NCBI RefSeq assembly: GCF_014655295.1
Contig: NZ_BNBI01000012.1
Location: 203,069-267,068, forward strand
Length of the DNA stretch: 64,000 nucleotides
From: Streptomyces fumanus
GTDB lineage: Bacteria; Actinomycetota; Actinomycetes; Streptomycetales; Streptomycetaceae
Reading direction: 5' to 3'
Position numbers and translations under genes: made by a program. Under the pieces are notes generated by a model. The model was given only the letters and a program-made list of their open reading frames with translations, did no database searches and was not told where the DNA came from. Of the stretch, positions 53,906 through 63,128 are shown piece by piece. Numbering within the stretch: position 1 is the stretch's first letter; every line of letters begins with the position of its first letter.

Positions 53906-55306
53906 ATGTCCGAGATATCCCGCCGTGCCTTCGGCGGTCTGGTCGGCGGCGGCGCGGTGACGGCCGTCGCCGGCGCCTCCGCCACCGCCGAGGCCGCCGC
54001 TCCCGCCGAGCGCCCGTTCCGGGCCCGTACCTCCGGGCGGCCCGGCAGACGCCCCAACGTCCTGTTCATCCTCGGCGACGACCTCGGCTGGGCCGACCTG
54101 TCCTCCTACGGCGCCCCGCACATCAAGACGCCCCACCTCGACCGGCTGGCCGCGCAGGGCGTGCGGTTCACCAACGCCTACGCCGGGTCCGCGACCTGCT
54201 CCCCGACCCGGTTCAGCCTCTACACCGGCCGCCACCCCGGCCGTACCGCGGGCGGCCTCGCCGAGCCCATCGGCAACCGCACCCAGGGCCTGGAGCCCGG
54301 CCACCCCACCCTCGCCTCGCTGCTAAAGAAGGCCGGGTACGCCACCGCGCTGATCGGCAAGTGGCACTGCGGCTTCCTGCCGGACTACGGGCCCACCAAG
54401 TCCGGCTGGGACGAGTTCTTCGGCAACTTCGGCGGCGCCCTGGAGTACTTCTCCAAGCTCGGCCAGCTCGGCGAGTACGACCTGTACGAGGGCGACGCCG
54501 AGTACAAGGACCTGCGCTACTACACCACCGTGCTGACCGAGCGGGCCGTGGAGTACGTCTCCCGCGACCACGACCGGCCCTGGCTGCTCAACCTCAACTT
54601 CACCACCCCGCACTGGCCGTGGCTGACCGAGGACGACGCGGAGGCCGGCGCCGAGATCGCCGCCAAGCTGCGCGCCGGGAGCGTGCTGGGCGCGCTGCAG
54701 CACGGGGACGGCGGCTCGGTGGAGAAGTACAAGGCGATGGTGGAGGACCTGGACGCCTCGGTCGGCAAGGTGCTCGCCGCGCTGCGCCGCTCCGGGCAGG
54801 AGGACGACACCGTCGTGGTCTTCGCCAGCGACAACGGCGGCGAGCGGTTCTCCTACCAGTGGCCGCTCAGCGGCGCCAAGTCCCAGTTGCTGGAGGGCGG
54901 CATCCGGGTGCCGACCATCCTGCGCTGGCCCGCCCGGATCGACGGCCGCCAGGTCAGCCACCTGCCCGTCTACTCGCCGGACTGGACGGCGACCCTGCTG
55001 GAGCTGGGCGGCGCCCGCCCCGACCCGGCGTACCCCCTGGACGGGCAGAGCCTCGCCGGGTACCTGCTGCGCGGCCGGAAGGTGCCCGAGCGCGACCTGT
55101 TCTGGCGGGTGCGGGGCAACCGGGCGCTGCGGCGCGGCGACTTCAAGTACTACCGGGACGCGGCCGGCAAGGACCACCTGTACGACCTCTCCGCCGATGT
55201 CCGCGAGCAGGCCGATCTCGCCGCCGACCGGCCGGAGCTGCTCGCCGAACTCCGGGCGGCCTGGGAGAAGGTGGACGCCACGCTGCTGCCCTACCCGGCG
55301 TCCTGA
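53906..55306 (+). CDS. sulfatase, Tat-exported
   Basis: 466 residues. N-terminus SRRAFGGLVGGGAVTAVAG is a Tat signal. Type I sulfatase motif CSPTR (Cys98 to Arg102, in ATCSPTRFSLYTGR) whose Cys becomes formylglycine; metal residues in LGDDLGWADLS and ASDNGGERF. C-terminal DFKYYRDAAGKDHLYDL. Releases sulfate from sulfate esters outside the cell. The cysteine leader peptide upstream suggests expression under sulfur shortage. GGGGA precedes the ATG. Confidence 0.92.
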   Translation: MSEISRRAFGGLVGGGAVTAVAGASATAEAAAPAERPFRARTSGRPGRRPNVLFILGDDLGWADLSSYGAPHIKTPHLDRLAAQGVRFTNAYAGSATCSPTRFSLYTGRHPGRTAGGLAEPIGNRTQGLEPGHPTLASLLKKAGYATALIGKWHCGFLPDYGPTKSGWDEFFGNFGGALEYFSKLGQLGEYDLYEGDAEYKDLRYYTTVLTERAVEYVSRDHDRPWLLNLNFTTPHWPWLTEDDAEAGAEIAAKLRAGSVLGALQHGDGGSVEKYKAMVEDLDASVGKVLAALRRSGQEDDTVVVFASDNGGERFSYQWPLSGAKSQLLEGGIRVPTILRWPARIDGRQVSHLPVYSPDWTATLLELGGARPDPAYPLDGQSLAGYLLRGRKVPERDLFWRVRGNRALRRGDFKYYRDAAGKDHLYDLSADVREQADLAADRPELLAELRAAWEKVDATLLPYPAS

Positions 55307-55391
55307 CCCCCGCGGCGGTGCTTCCGTACGACCCCGGTGCCGCCGGAAACTCGGTGGGCACTGTCAGTGGCGGTCCGTAGGCTCGCTGCTG

Positions 55392-57290
55392 ATGACCACG
55401 ACACCCGCCGCCGCGTCGGCCCCCGCCCAGGACCGGTCCGCCGTCCGGACGCTGCTCCGGCTGTGGCCGTACGTGCGGCCGGTGCGGGCCCGGCTGTTCA
55501 CCGCCGCGTTCGTGGCGATCGTCGCCTCCTGCGTGGGGCTGGTGATCCCGCTGGTGCTGAAGTGGATGGTCGACGGTCCGGTCGCCGACCGGGACCCGGC
55601 CGGGGTCTGGCTCGGCGCGCTGTACCTGCTGCTCCTGGGCTGTGCGGAGGCGCTGCTGTTCGGGCTGCGGCGGTGGCTGGTGGCCCGGCCGCTGTCCGGC
55701 GTCGAGGCGGCGATGCGGGCGGACCTCTACCGGCACCTGCAGCGGCTGCCGGTGGCCTTCCACGACCGCTGGCCCTCGGGGCAGTTGCTGTCCCGGGGGA
55801 CGACGGACCTGATGCTGCTGCGCATGTTCCTCGCCTTCCCGCTGACGTTCCTGCTGGTCAACGGGGTGACGATCGTCGTCGGCGTGGTCATCATGCTGGT
55901 GCAGGACTGGACGCTGGGGCTGGTCGTGCTGGGGCCGGCCGTGCCGATGATCGTGACCTGCGCGGTCTTCGAGCGGAGGTACTCCGAGGTCGCCCGGCGG
56001 GCGCAGGACCAGGTCGGGGACCTGACCACGGTCGTCGAGGAGAGCGTGCTCGGCATCCGGATCATCAAGGGGTTCGGGCGGCACCGCAGCCAGGCCCGGG
56101 CGTTCCGGGAGCTGTCCCGCAGGCTGCGGGGGACCGAGCTGCGCAAGGCGAGGCTGCTCGCCGCCATCTGGGCGGTGATCGTGACGCTGCCGGAGCTGGC
56201 GATCGGGGCGGCGCTGGTCGTCGGGGCGGTGCGGGTCGCCGACGGGGCGTTGTCGGCGGGGACGCTGGTGGCGTTCCTGTCGACCGCGCTGGCGCTGCGC
56301 TGGCCGGTGGAGTCGATCGGGTTCCTGCTGGCGATGAGCCAGGAGGCGGCGACGGCCACACAGCGGTACTTCGAGGTGATGGACGAGCGGGTGGAGACGC
56401 CGGGGCCGGACGTGCCGGGAGACCGGGCACACGGCCCGGAGGCGCGGGGCCCGAAGGCGCGGGGCCCGGAGACACGCGGCGCGGCGGCACGCGGCCCGGA
56501 GGCGCGGGGCGACGGCGGCGGGACGGGCAGGGGCGGGACGGCCGACGGCCTGCGGTTCGAGAACGTCCGGTTCCGGTACCCCGACGCCGACCCCGGCTCC
56601 CCGCCCGTCCTCGACGGCATCGACCTGCACATCCGCTCCGGGGAGTCGATGGCCCTGGTCGGCGCGACCGGCAGCGGCAAGACGACGCTCACCGCGCTGG
56701 TGCCCCGGCTGCACGAGATCACCGGGGGGCGGATCACCCTCGACGGCCGGGACATCGCCGAGCTGCCCCGGGAGGAGCTGCGGGCGATGGTGTCCGTGGC
56801 GTTCGAGGAGCCGACGCTGTTCTCGGCCAGCGTCGCGGAGAACGTGCTGATGGGCGCCGGCGACACCGCCGACGAGGCCCGACTGCGGCGGGCCCTGGCG
56901 GTCGCCAGCGCGGAGTTCGTGCACGCGCTGCCGCGGGGCACCGACACCCAGGTCGGCGAACAGGGCCTGAGCCTGTCCGGCGGCCAGCGGCAGCGGCTGG
57001 CGCTGGCCCGCGCGGTGGTCGGCCGGCCCCGCTTCCTGGTCCTGGACGACCCGCTGTCCGCGCTGGACGTGCACACCGAGGCCGCCGTGGAGGCCGCGCT
57101 GCGCCGGGTGCTGGCGGACACCACCGCGCTGATCGTCGCCCACCGGCCGTCCACGGTGCTGCTCGCCGACCGGGTCGCCCTGCTCTCCGGGGGCCGGATC
57201 ACCGCCGTCGGCACCCACCAGGAACTGCTGCGCACCAACGCCGAGTACGCCCACCTGATGTCGGGCGCAGGGGAGGACGACGACCGATGA
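55392..57290 (+). CDS. heterodimeric ABC exporter, subunit with degenerate catalytic site
   Basis: 632 residues: six-span exporter domain (1-335), a repeat linker, ATPase (386-632). Walker A GATGSGKTT (Lys430), signature LSGGQRQ (528-534) and His584 are intact. The Q-loop Gln is Glu472 (FEEPTLF) and the catalytic Glu after Walker B is Asp553 (LVLDDPLSALD). Residues 336-380 are repeats of (E/K/T)ARGP type. Typical of the non-hydrolysing partner of TM287/288-like pairs. ATG 55392 has a weak ribosome site. Stop overlaps the next start. Confidence 0.93.
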   Translation: MTTTPAAASAPAQDRSAVRTLLRLWPYVRPVRARLFTAAFVAIVASCVGLVIPLVLKWMVDGPVADRDPAGVWLGALYLLLLGCAEALLFGLRRWLVARPLSGVEAAMRADLYRHLQRLPVAFHDRWPSGQLLSRGTTDLMLLRMFLAFPLTFLLVNGVTIVVGVVIMLVQDWTLGLVVLGPAVPMIVTCAVFERRYSEVARRAQDQVGDLTTVVEESVLGIRIIKGFGRHRSQARAFRELSRRLRGTELRKARLLAAIWAVIVTLPELAIGAALVVGAVRVADGALSAGTLVAFLSTALALRWPVESIGFLLAMSQEAATATQRYFEVMDERVETPGPDVPGDRAHGPEARGPKARGPETRGAAARGPEARGDGGGTGRGGTADGLRFENVRFRYPDADPGSPPVLDGIDLHIRSGESMALVGATGSGKTTLTALVPRLHEITGGRITLDGRDIAELPREELRAMVSVAFEEPTLFSASVAENVLMGAGDTADEARLRRALAVASAEFVHALPRGTDTQVGEQGLSLSGGQRQRLALARAVVGRPRFLVLDDPLSALDVHTEAAVEAALRRVLADTTALIVAHRPSTVLLADRVALLSGGRITAVGTHQELLRTNAEYAHLMSGAGEDDDR

Positions 57291-59146
57291 CGGCGCCCAC
57301 CACCACCGCCCCGGCCCAGGACGGCCCCGGCGACGACCGGGCCCCCGGCGCCGACGGCGACCCCTTCGACCGGGACGTCCTGCCCACCCCGCCCGGCGCC
57401 ACCGCCGCCCTGCTGCGCTCCCTGCTCGCCCCGATGCGGGCCCGGGTCGCCGTCACCACGCTCCTGCTGCTGCTCCAGCAGGCCGCGCTGCAGGCGGGCC
57501 CGCTGCTGGTGGCGTACGCCATCGACCACGCCGTGCCCGCGCTGCGCGACGGCGACCGGGCGCCGCTGATCGCGGTCGGCGCCGGATACCTGCTCTGCTC
57601 GGCGGCGGGCGGCGCCCTGCAGTACGCGTTCGTCCGCGCCGCCGCCCGCGTCAACCAGGACGTGCTGCTCGACCTGCGCGGCCGGATCTTCCGCCACGCC
57701 CAGGCGCTCAGCGTCGACTTCCACGAGCGGTACACCTCGGGCCGGCTGATCTCCCGCGCCACCACCGACGTGGAGTCGCTGCGCGAACTGCTCAGCGAGG
57801 GCCTGCAGGAACTGGTCACGGTCGTCCTCTCCTTCGTCTCCATCTCGGCGATGCTGCTCTGGCTGGACCTCGGCCTGGGCGCCGTCGCGGTGGCGTCGTT
57901 CGGGCCGCTGTACGCGCTGGTGCGGTCCTACCGGCGGCGGGCGGGGCGGGTGTACCGCAAGCGGTCCACGGCGATCGCCGCGGTGATCGTGAAGTTCGTG
58001 GAGACGATGAACGGCATACGGCCGGTGCGCGCCTTCCGCCGCGAGGCCGCCAACGACGCCGGCTTCGCCGTCCTGAACCGGCGGCACGAGCGGACCAACG
58101 GCGACGCGCTGCTGGAGATGGCCCGCTATGTCACCGGCTCCCGGCTGGTCGCCAACACGGCCGTCGCCGGGATCGTGCTGTGGGGCGCCCAGCGGGTGGC
58201 GGACGGCACCCTCGCACTGGGGGTGCTGGCGGCGGCGGTGCTGTACCTGCGGCGGCTGTACGACCCGATCGACCGGCTCGGCATGTTCCTGAACTCCTAC
58301 CAGTCGGCGGCGGCCTCCCTGGAGAAGATCGCGGGCCTGCTGGCGCAGACGCCGTCCGTGCCGGAGCCGGCGGCCCCGAAGGAGCTGCCCCCGACGGCAT
58401 CGGAGCACCCCGGCCGGGAGGTGGTCTTCGAGGGGGTGAGCTTCGCCTACCGCACCGGCGGCGAGGTGCTGCCGCGCTTCGACCTGACGATCCCCGCCGG
58501 GCAGACCGTCGCGGTCGTCGGCTCCACCGGCGCGGGCAAGTCGACCCTGGCCAAGCTGCTGGCCCGGTTCTACGACCCGACCCGGGGCCGGGTCCTGCTC
58601 GACGGCACCGATCTGCGCGACCTCGCCGTGCCCGAGCTGCGGCGGGGGGTGGTGATGGTGACGCAGGAGGCGTTCCTGTTCTCCGGCACGGTCGCCGAGA
58701 ACATCGCCCTCGGCCGCCCGGAGGCGACCCGGCAGGAGATCGAGCGGGCCGCGAAGGCGATCGGCGCGCACGACTTCATCGGCGCGCTGCCCGACGGCTA
58801 CGACACCGACGTGCGCAAACGGGGCGGCCGGATCTCGGCCGGCCAGCGCCAACTGGTGGCGTTCGCGCGGGCGCTGCTCGCCGACCCGGCGGTGCTGATC
58901 CTCGACGAGGCGACCAGCTCGCTGGACGTGCCCGGCGAGCGGGCGGTGCAGCGGGCGATGGCGACGGTCCTGCACGGCCGTACGGCGGTGGTGATCGCGC
59001 ACCGGCTGTCCACCGTGGAGATCGCCGACCGGGTGCTGGTGATGGAGGACGGCCGGATCGTGGAGGACGGCTCCCCAGCCGAACTGATCGCCGGTACCGG
59101 CCGGTTCGCCGACCTGCACCGCGCCTGGCGCGACAGTCTGGCCTGA
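57287..59146 (+). CDS. heterodimeric ABC exporter, catalytic subunit
   Basis: 619 residues, same half-exporter layout; the start overlaps the previous stop as ATGA. Walker A VGSTGAGKST (Lys418), Q460 in VTQEAFLFSG, Walker B LILDEATSSLD with Glu541, His572. The signature is ISAGQRQ (516-522), Ala for Gly. That changed signature faces the other subunit's degenerate Walker site, so the pair should have one active and one dead ATP site. Cargo unknown; drugs, lipids or peptides are typical. Confidence 0.94.
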   Translation: MTAPTTTAPAQDGPGDDRAPGADGDPFDRDVLPTPPGATAALLRSLLAPMRARVAVTTLLLLLQQAALQAGPLLVAYAIDHAVPALRDGDRAPLIAVGAGYLLCSAAGGALQYAFVRAAARVNQDVLLDLRGRIFRHAQALSVDFHERYTSGRLISRATTDVESLRELLSEGLQELVTVVLSFVSISAMLLWLDLGLGAVAVASFGPLYALVRSYRRRAGRVYRKRSTAIAAVIVKFVETMNGIRPVRAFRREAANDAGFAVLNRRHERTNGDALLEMARYVTGSRLVANTAVAGIVLWGAQRVADGTLALGVLAAAVLYLRRLYDPIDRLGMFLNSYQSAAASLEKIAGLLAQTPSVPEPAAPKELPPTASEHPGREVVFEGVSFAYRTGGEVLPRFDLTIPAGQTVAVVGSTGAGKSTLAKLLARFYDPTRGRVLLDGTDLRDLAVPELRRGVVMVTQEAFLFSGTVAENIALGRPEATRQEIERAAKAIGAHDFIGALPDGYDTDVRKRGGRISAGQRQLVAFARALLADPAVLILDEATSSLDVPGERAVQRAMATVLHGRTAVVIAHRLSTVEIADRVLVMEDGRIVEDGSPAELIAGTGRFADLHRAWRDSLA

Positions 59147-59317
59147 GCCGCGCACGACGCCGACCGGGTGGCCGTGACGGAGTACGGCGGGATCACCGGA
59201 CCGGGAGGTCACGCCGGACCGGTCGCGGCCGGCGGGACCTGCGCGGCACTCGGGGCGACCTGGCACGGCGACGCGCCGTCTGACAGCGCCGCCCGCCGGA
59301 ACCTAGGCTAGGGCCCC
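59147..59317. other. intergenic region after the ABC exporter
   Basis: 171 bp without a convincing gene; GGTCACGCCGGACC near 59208-59221 is a weak dyad. Probable promoter of the DUF1990 gene. Confidence 0.35.
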
Positions 59318-59830
59318 ATGTCCTTCACGTACGACGCCGTCGGCGTCACCCGCGAGCAGAGCGGCACCTGCCCGCCGGGCTTCCACCCGCTGCACGTACG
59401 CACCCGCCTGGGCGAGGGGGAGCCCGTCTTCCGCCGGGCGGCCGAGGCGGTGCTCACCTGGGAGATGCACCGGTCGCTGGGGGTCGGCCTGGACGCCGGC
59501 GCGGACCGTGCCGCGCCCGGCGTCGACGTCACCGTGACCCTGGCCGGGGTGATCAAGGCACCGTGCCGGGTGGTGTGGGCGGTGGAGGAACCCCGCCGCG
59601 CCGGCTGGGCGTACGGCACCCTGCCCGGCCACCCGGAGTGCGGCGAGGAGTCCTTCGTCGTGGACCGCACCGGCGACGGCACGGTCTGGCTGACCGTGAC
59701 CGCCTTCAGCCGCCCCGCCAAGTGGTACGCCAGGGCGGGCGGGGCGGCCACCCGCGGCCTGCAGCACGCCTACGCCCGGCGCTGCGGGACCGTGCTGCGC
59801 AGGCTGGCCGCCGGCGAGGCCGAGGACTGA
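59318..59830 (+). CDS. DUF1990 (UPF0548) family protein
   Basis: 170 residues. MSFTYDAVGVTREQSGTCPPGFHPLHVRTRLGEGE opens the DUF1990 domain; then VIKAPCRVVWAVEEPRRAGWAYGTLPGHPECGEESFVV and SRPAKWYARAGG. A small all-beta protein found in actinobacteria and plants, function unknown. Converges on glgP. Confidence 0.88.
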   Translation: MSFTYDAVGVTREQSGTCPPGFHPLHVRTRLGEGEPVFRRAAEAVLTWEMHRSLGVGLDAGADRAAPGVDVTVTLAGVIKAPCRVVWAVEEPRRAGWAYGTLPGHPECGEESFVVDRTGDGTVWLTVTAFSRPAKWYARAGGAATRGLQHAYARRCGTVLRRLAAGEAED

Positions 59831-59863
59831 GCGGGGCCCCCGGCGCCCGGGGGCCCCGGCGGG

Positions 59864-62482
59864 TCAGCGCATCAGCAGGCCCGCCGCCTCCACCAGGTCC
59901 TGCGACGGCAGCGCGACCAGCCCGAGTTCGGCCGCCGAGGCCAGTCGCGGGTGGGCGGGCAGGATGCGGACGGTGTAGCCGAAGGGCCCGGTGCGGTCCA
60001 GGGCGAGCGGACCCTCGTAGACCCAGCGGCCCTCCAGGTCGGGGCCGCCCGACGGCTTCAGCGGGACCGTGTCGGCGTCGGTGATGCGGTCCTCGGTGTC
60101 CACCCGGCCGGAGACCGCCTGCACCTCCACGTCGTCCGGGCCGAGATCGCCGAGGCGGACGCGGACCCGCAGCCCGAGGGTGGTGCCGAGCTCCGCGGTG
60201 GGCGGGGCGGCGGAGGTCTCCACGTGGTCGACGCTCACCCCGTGCCAGGCGGCGCGCAGCCTGGCCTTCCAGGCGGCGAGGTCGCGGGCGGCGTCGGCGT
60301 CCATCGCGCGGTGGGCCGCGGCGGCGGGGGCGTAGAGCCGGTCCACGTACTCGCGGACCATGCGGCCGGCCAGCACCTTGGGGCCGAGCAGGCTGAGGGT
60401 CTGGCGGACCATCTCGATCCAGCGGTCCGGCAGACCGCTGCGCCCGCGCTCGTAGAAGCGCGGGGCGACCCGCTGTTCCAGCAGGTCGTAGAGGGCGGCG
60501 GCCTCTATGGCGTCGCGCCGGTCGGCGTCGGTCCCGGAGCCGTCGGCGGTGGGGATGGCCCAGCCGAAGTCGGGCTGGTACCACTCGTCCCACCAGCCGT
60601 CCAGGACGGAGAGGTTGAGGCAGCCGTTGAGGGCGGCCTTCATCCCGGAGGTGCCGCACGCCTCCAGCGGCCGCAGCGGGTTGTTGAGCCAGATGTCGCA
60701 GCCGGGGTAGAGCTTCTGCGCCATCGCCATGCCGTAGTCGGGCAGGAACACGATGCGGTGGCGCACCCGGGGGTCGTCGGCGAACCGGACGAGTTCCTGC
60801 ACCAGCCGCTTGCCGCCGTCGTCGGCCGGGTGCGCCTTGCCGGCCACGACGATCTGGACCGGCCGCTCGGGGTGCAGCAGCAGCTCCATCAGCCGGTCGC
60901 GGTCCCGCAGCATCAGCGTCAGCCGCTTGTACGAGGGGACGCGCCGCGCGAAGCCGATGGTGAGCACGTCCGGGTCGAGGACGCCGTCGATCCAGCCCAG
61001 TTCGGCGGTGCCGGCGCCGCGCTGCCGCCAGGAGGCGCGCAGCCGGGTCCGTACCTCGGTGACGAGCTGCTCGCGCAGGGTGCGGCGGAGCTCCCAGATG
61101 TCCTCGGCGGGGATGTCGGCCACCGCGTCCCAGCGGTCGGAGCCGCCGACGGTGAGCGCGTCCTCGGTGCGCTGGGCGCCGATCTGCCGGGCGCCGAGCC
61201 GGAGCACCTCGGGGGCGACCCAGGTGGGGGCGTGCACGCCGTTGGTGACGGAGGTGATGGGCACCTCGTCGGCGTCGAAGCCGGGCCACAGGCCGGAGAA
61301 CATCTCGCGGCTGACCCCGCCGTGCAGCAGGGAGACGCCGTTGGCGCGCTGGGCCAGGCGCAGGCCCATCACGGCCATGTTGAACAGGTTGGGCTCGCCG
61401 CCGGGGTAGGTCTCCATGCCGAGCCGGAGCACCCGTTCCACGTCGATGCCGGGCAGCTCGGCGCCGGGGCCGAAGTGGCGGGCGACCAGCTCCCGGTCGA
61501 AGCGGTCGATGCCGGCCGGGACGGGGGTGTGGGTGGTGAACACGGTCCCGGCCCGCACCGCCTCCAGGGCCGGGTCGAACTCCAGGCCGTCCGCGCAGAG
61601 TTCGGCGATGCGCTCCAGGCCGAGGAAGCCGGCGTGGCCCTCGTTGGTGTGGAAGACCTCGGGCGCGGGGTGTCCGGTGAGCCGGCAGTAGGTGCGTACG
61701 GCCCTGACCCCTCCTATGCCGAGCAGCATCTCCTGGAGCAGCCGGTGCTCGCTGCCGCCGCCGTAGAGCCGGTCGGTGACGCCGCGCTCGCCGAGGTCGT
61801 TCTCCTCGACGTCGGAGTCGAGCAGCAGCAGCGGGACCCGGCCGACCTGGGCCTGCCAGATCCGGGCGCGCAGTTCCCGGCCGCCGGGGAGGGCGAGGAC
61901 CACCTGGGCGGGGGTGCCGTCGGGCTCCTCCAGCAGGCTCAGGGGCAGTTCGTTGGGGTCGAGGACGGGATAGTGCTCCTGCTGCCAGCCGTCCCGGCTC
62001 AGGGACTGGCGGAAGTAGCCGTGCCGGTAGAGCAGGCCGACGCCGATCAGCGGCACCCCGAGGTCGCTGGCGGCCTTGAGGTGGTCGCCGGCGAGGATGC
62101 CGAGGCCCCCGGAGTACTGGGGCAGGGCGGCGGTGATGCCGAACTCGGGCGAGAAGTAGGCGACGGCGGCGGGCAGCTTGGCGGTCTGCGCCTGGTACCA
62201 GCGGTCGCCGGTCATGTAGTAGTCGAGGTCGTCGGCGGCCGCGGTCAGGCGGCGCAGGAAGCGGCGGTCCTCGGCCAGTTCCGCCAGCCGCCCGGGGCCG
62301 ACGGTGCCGAGCAGCCGTACGGGGTCGCGGCCGGCGGCGGCCCAGCATTCGGGATCGACGGACTGGAAGAGGTCGCGCGTCTCGGCATGCCAGGACCAGC
62401 GCAGGTTGCGGGCCAGTTCGCTGAGCGGCCGAAGGGGGTCGGGGAGGACGGGACGGACGGTCAGTCGGCGGATCGCCTTCAC
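59864..62482 (-). CDS. glgP: glycogen/maltodextrin alpha-glucan phosphorylase
   Basis: 872 residues from the GTG at 62482 (GAGGTGG upstream). The short alpha-glucan phosphorylase type (DUF3417 N-terminus, ELARNLRWSWHAETRDLFQ). PLP Lys lies in CGTSGMKAALNG. Other marks: FSPEFGITAALPQYSGGLGILAGDHLKAASDLG, HTNEGHAGFLGLERI and FTTHTPVPAGIDRF. Releases glucose 1-phosphate from linear glucans. Antisense open frames over this gene are shadows. Confidence 0.93.
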   Translation of the reverse strand: MKAIRRLTVRPVLPDPLRPLSELARNLRWSWHAETRDLFQSVDPECWAAAGRDPVRLLGTVGPGRLAELAEDRRFLRRLTAAADDLDYYMTGDRWYQAQTAKLPAAVAYFSPEFGITAALPQYSGGLGILAGDHLKAASDLGVPLIGVGLLYRHGYFRQSLSRDGWQQEHYPVLDPNELPLSLLEEPDGTPAQVVLALPGGRELRARIWQAQVGRVPLLLLDSDVEENDLGERGVTDRLYGGGSEHRLLQEMLLGIGGVRAVRTYCRLTGHPAPEVFHTNEGHAGFLGLERIAELCADGLEFDPALEAVRAGTVFTTHTPVPAGIDRFDRELVARHFGPGAELPGIDVERVLRLGMETYPGGEPNLFNMAVMGLRLAQRANGVSLLHGGVSREMFSGLWPGFDADEVPITSVTNGVHAPTWVAPEVLRLGARQIGAQRTEDALTVGGSDRWDAVADIPAEDIWELRRTLREQLVTEVRTRLRASWRQRGAGTAELGWIDGVLDPDVLTIGFARRVPSYKRLTLMLRDRDRLMELLLHPERPVQIVVAGKAHPADDGGKRLVQELVRFADDPRVRHRIVFLPDYGMAMAQKLYPGCDIWLNNPLRPLEACGTSGMKAALNGCLNLSVLDGWWDEWYQPDFGWAIPTADGSGTDADRRDAIEAAALYDLLEQRVAPRFYERGRSGLPDRWIEMVRQTLSLLGPKVLAGRMVREYVDRLYAPAAAAHRAMDADAARDLAAWKARLRAAWHGVSVDHVETSAAPPTAELGTTLGLRVRVRLGDLGPDDVEVQAVSGRVDTEDRITDADTVPLKPSGGPDLEGRWVYEGPLALDRTGPFGYTVRILPAHPRLASAAELGLVALPSQDLVEAAGLLMR

Positions 62483-62585
62483 ATTCCACCTCAACGCGGT
62501 CGCTGGAGTGGCGCGGTGTCTACCGCGCCGTCCCCCCGACGGTACCGGCGTCCGGGCGGTGACCGCGGGCGCTTGGCCACCGGAC

Positions 62586-62608
62586 CCCCCGTTCGGCCGG
62601 AACGGGGG
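62586..62608. promoter_or_regulatory. palindrome in the glgP-glgE divergent region
   Basis: CCCCCGTTC (62586-62594) and GAACGGGGG (62600-62608) with a GGCCG centre. Candidate operator or glgP leader hairpin. Confidence 0.4.
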
Positions 62609-62737
62609 ACACTCCCCCGCACATCCGGACATGGCCGGTTCTCGCGGGGGCCCCGGTGTGACGTGCGCCGCACCGGGGGCTGTCCCGGGCGAACGGGGGT
62701 ACCCGGTGCGGAGTTGTGCCCAGGAGGGGGACGAGGA

Positions 62738-62875
62738 GTGCGGGTGAGGATCAGCCAGACGTACGGCACGGACCGGGACGGGGGCGTAGTTCCGGCCACC
62801 GGGAGACCCGGGCGGCGGCGTGTGCCGCGCGGCGGGTACGGCCGGGGCCGCCCCGGATCGCGCAGGTTCCCGTGA
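62738..62875 (+). CDS. possible small protein (45 aa), weak
   Basis: GTG 62738 to TGA 62873-62875, with AGGAGG about 10 nt upstream. The sequence is Arg/Gly/Pro-rich (VRVRISQTYGTDRDGG at the start) and has no recognised family. It lies in the glgP-glgE divergent gap. Real only if ribosome profiling or conservation supports it. Confidence 0.2.
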   Translation: MRVRISQTYGTDRDGGVVPATGRPGRRRVPRGGYGRGRPGSRRFP

Positions 62876-63128
62876 CGGGGGCCGTGACCGGGAAGGTGTC
62901 CGGCCGGGCGGCCGGGTCGCTGAACCGGTCGCCGCGCGGGCCGCGTTGCACGGTGGGGGCGCTCGCCCCGCCGGTGCGCCGATACGCGCGTACGGAGTTA
63001 ACAAAGCGCCGGATTGCCCACCCGAGAAGTGTGGGAAGGCTCCTGCGGTACACCCCACAGTGGTGACCCCGCAGGACCCGTCCCGCCATCCCCTCTGCCC
63101 ATCCTCGTTGCCGCGGACAGGAGCGGTC

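Larger units (their letters stand above)
62483..63128. other. divergent regulatory region between glgP and glgE
   Basis: 646 bp. Contains the perfect hairpin CCCCCGTTC-GGCCG-GAACGGGGG (62586-62608), about 105 bp ahead of glgP, and GTTAAC at 62997-63002 ahead of glgE. A 45-codon frame from GTG 62738 to 62875, beginning VRVRISQTYGTDRDGG and preceded by AGGAGG, is possible but Arg/Gly/Pro-rich and unconfirmed. Confidence 0.5.

Noticed and set aside
55337..59146. single 1269-codon frame covering both ABC half-exporters
   Set aside because: Its first half is an out-of-frame shadow of subunit 1; the true arrangement is two genes overlapping as ATGA at 57287.
59951..62875. 974-codon plus-strand frame over glgP
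   Set aside because: Antisense shadow; glgP is intact on the minus strand.
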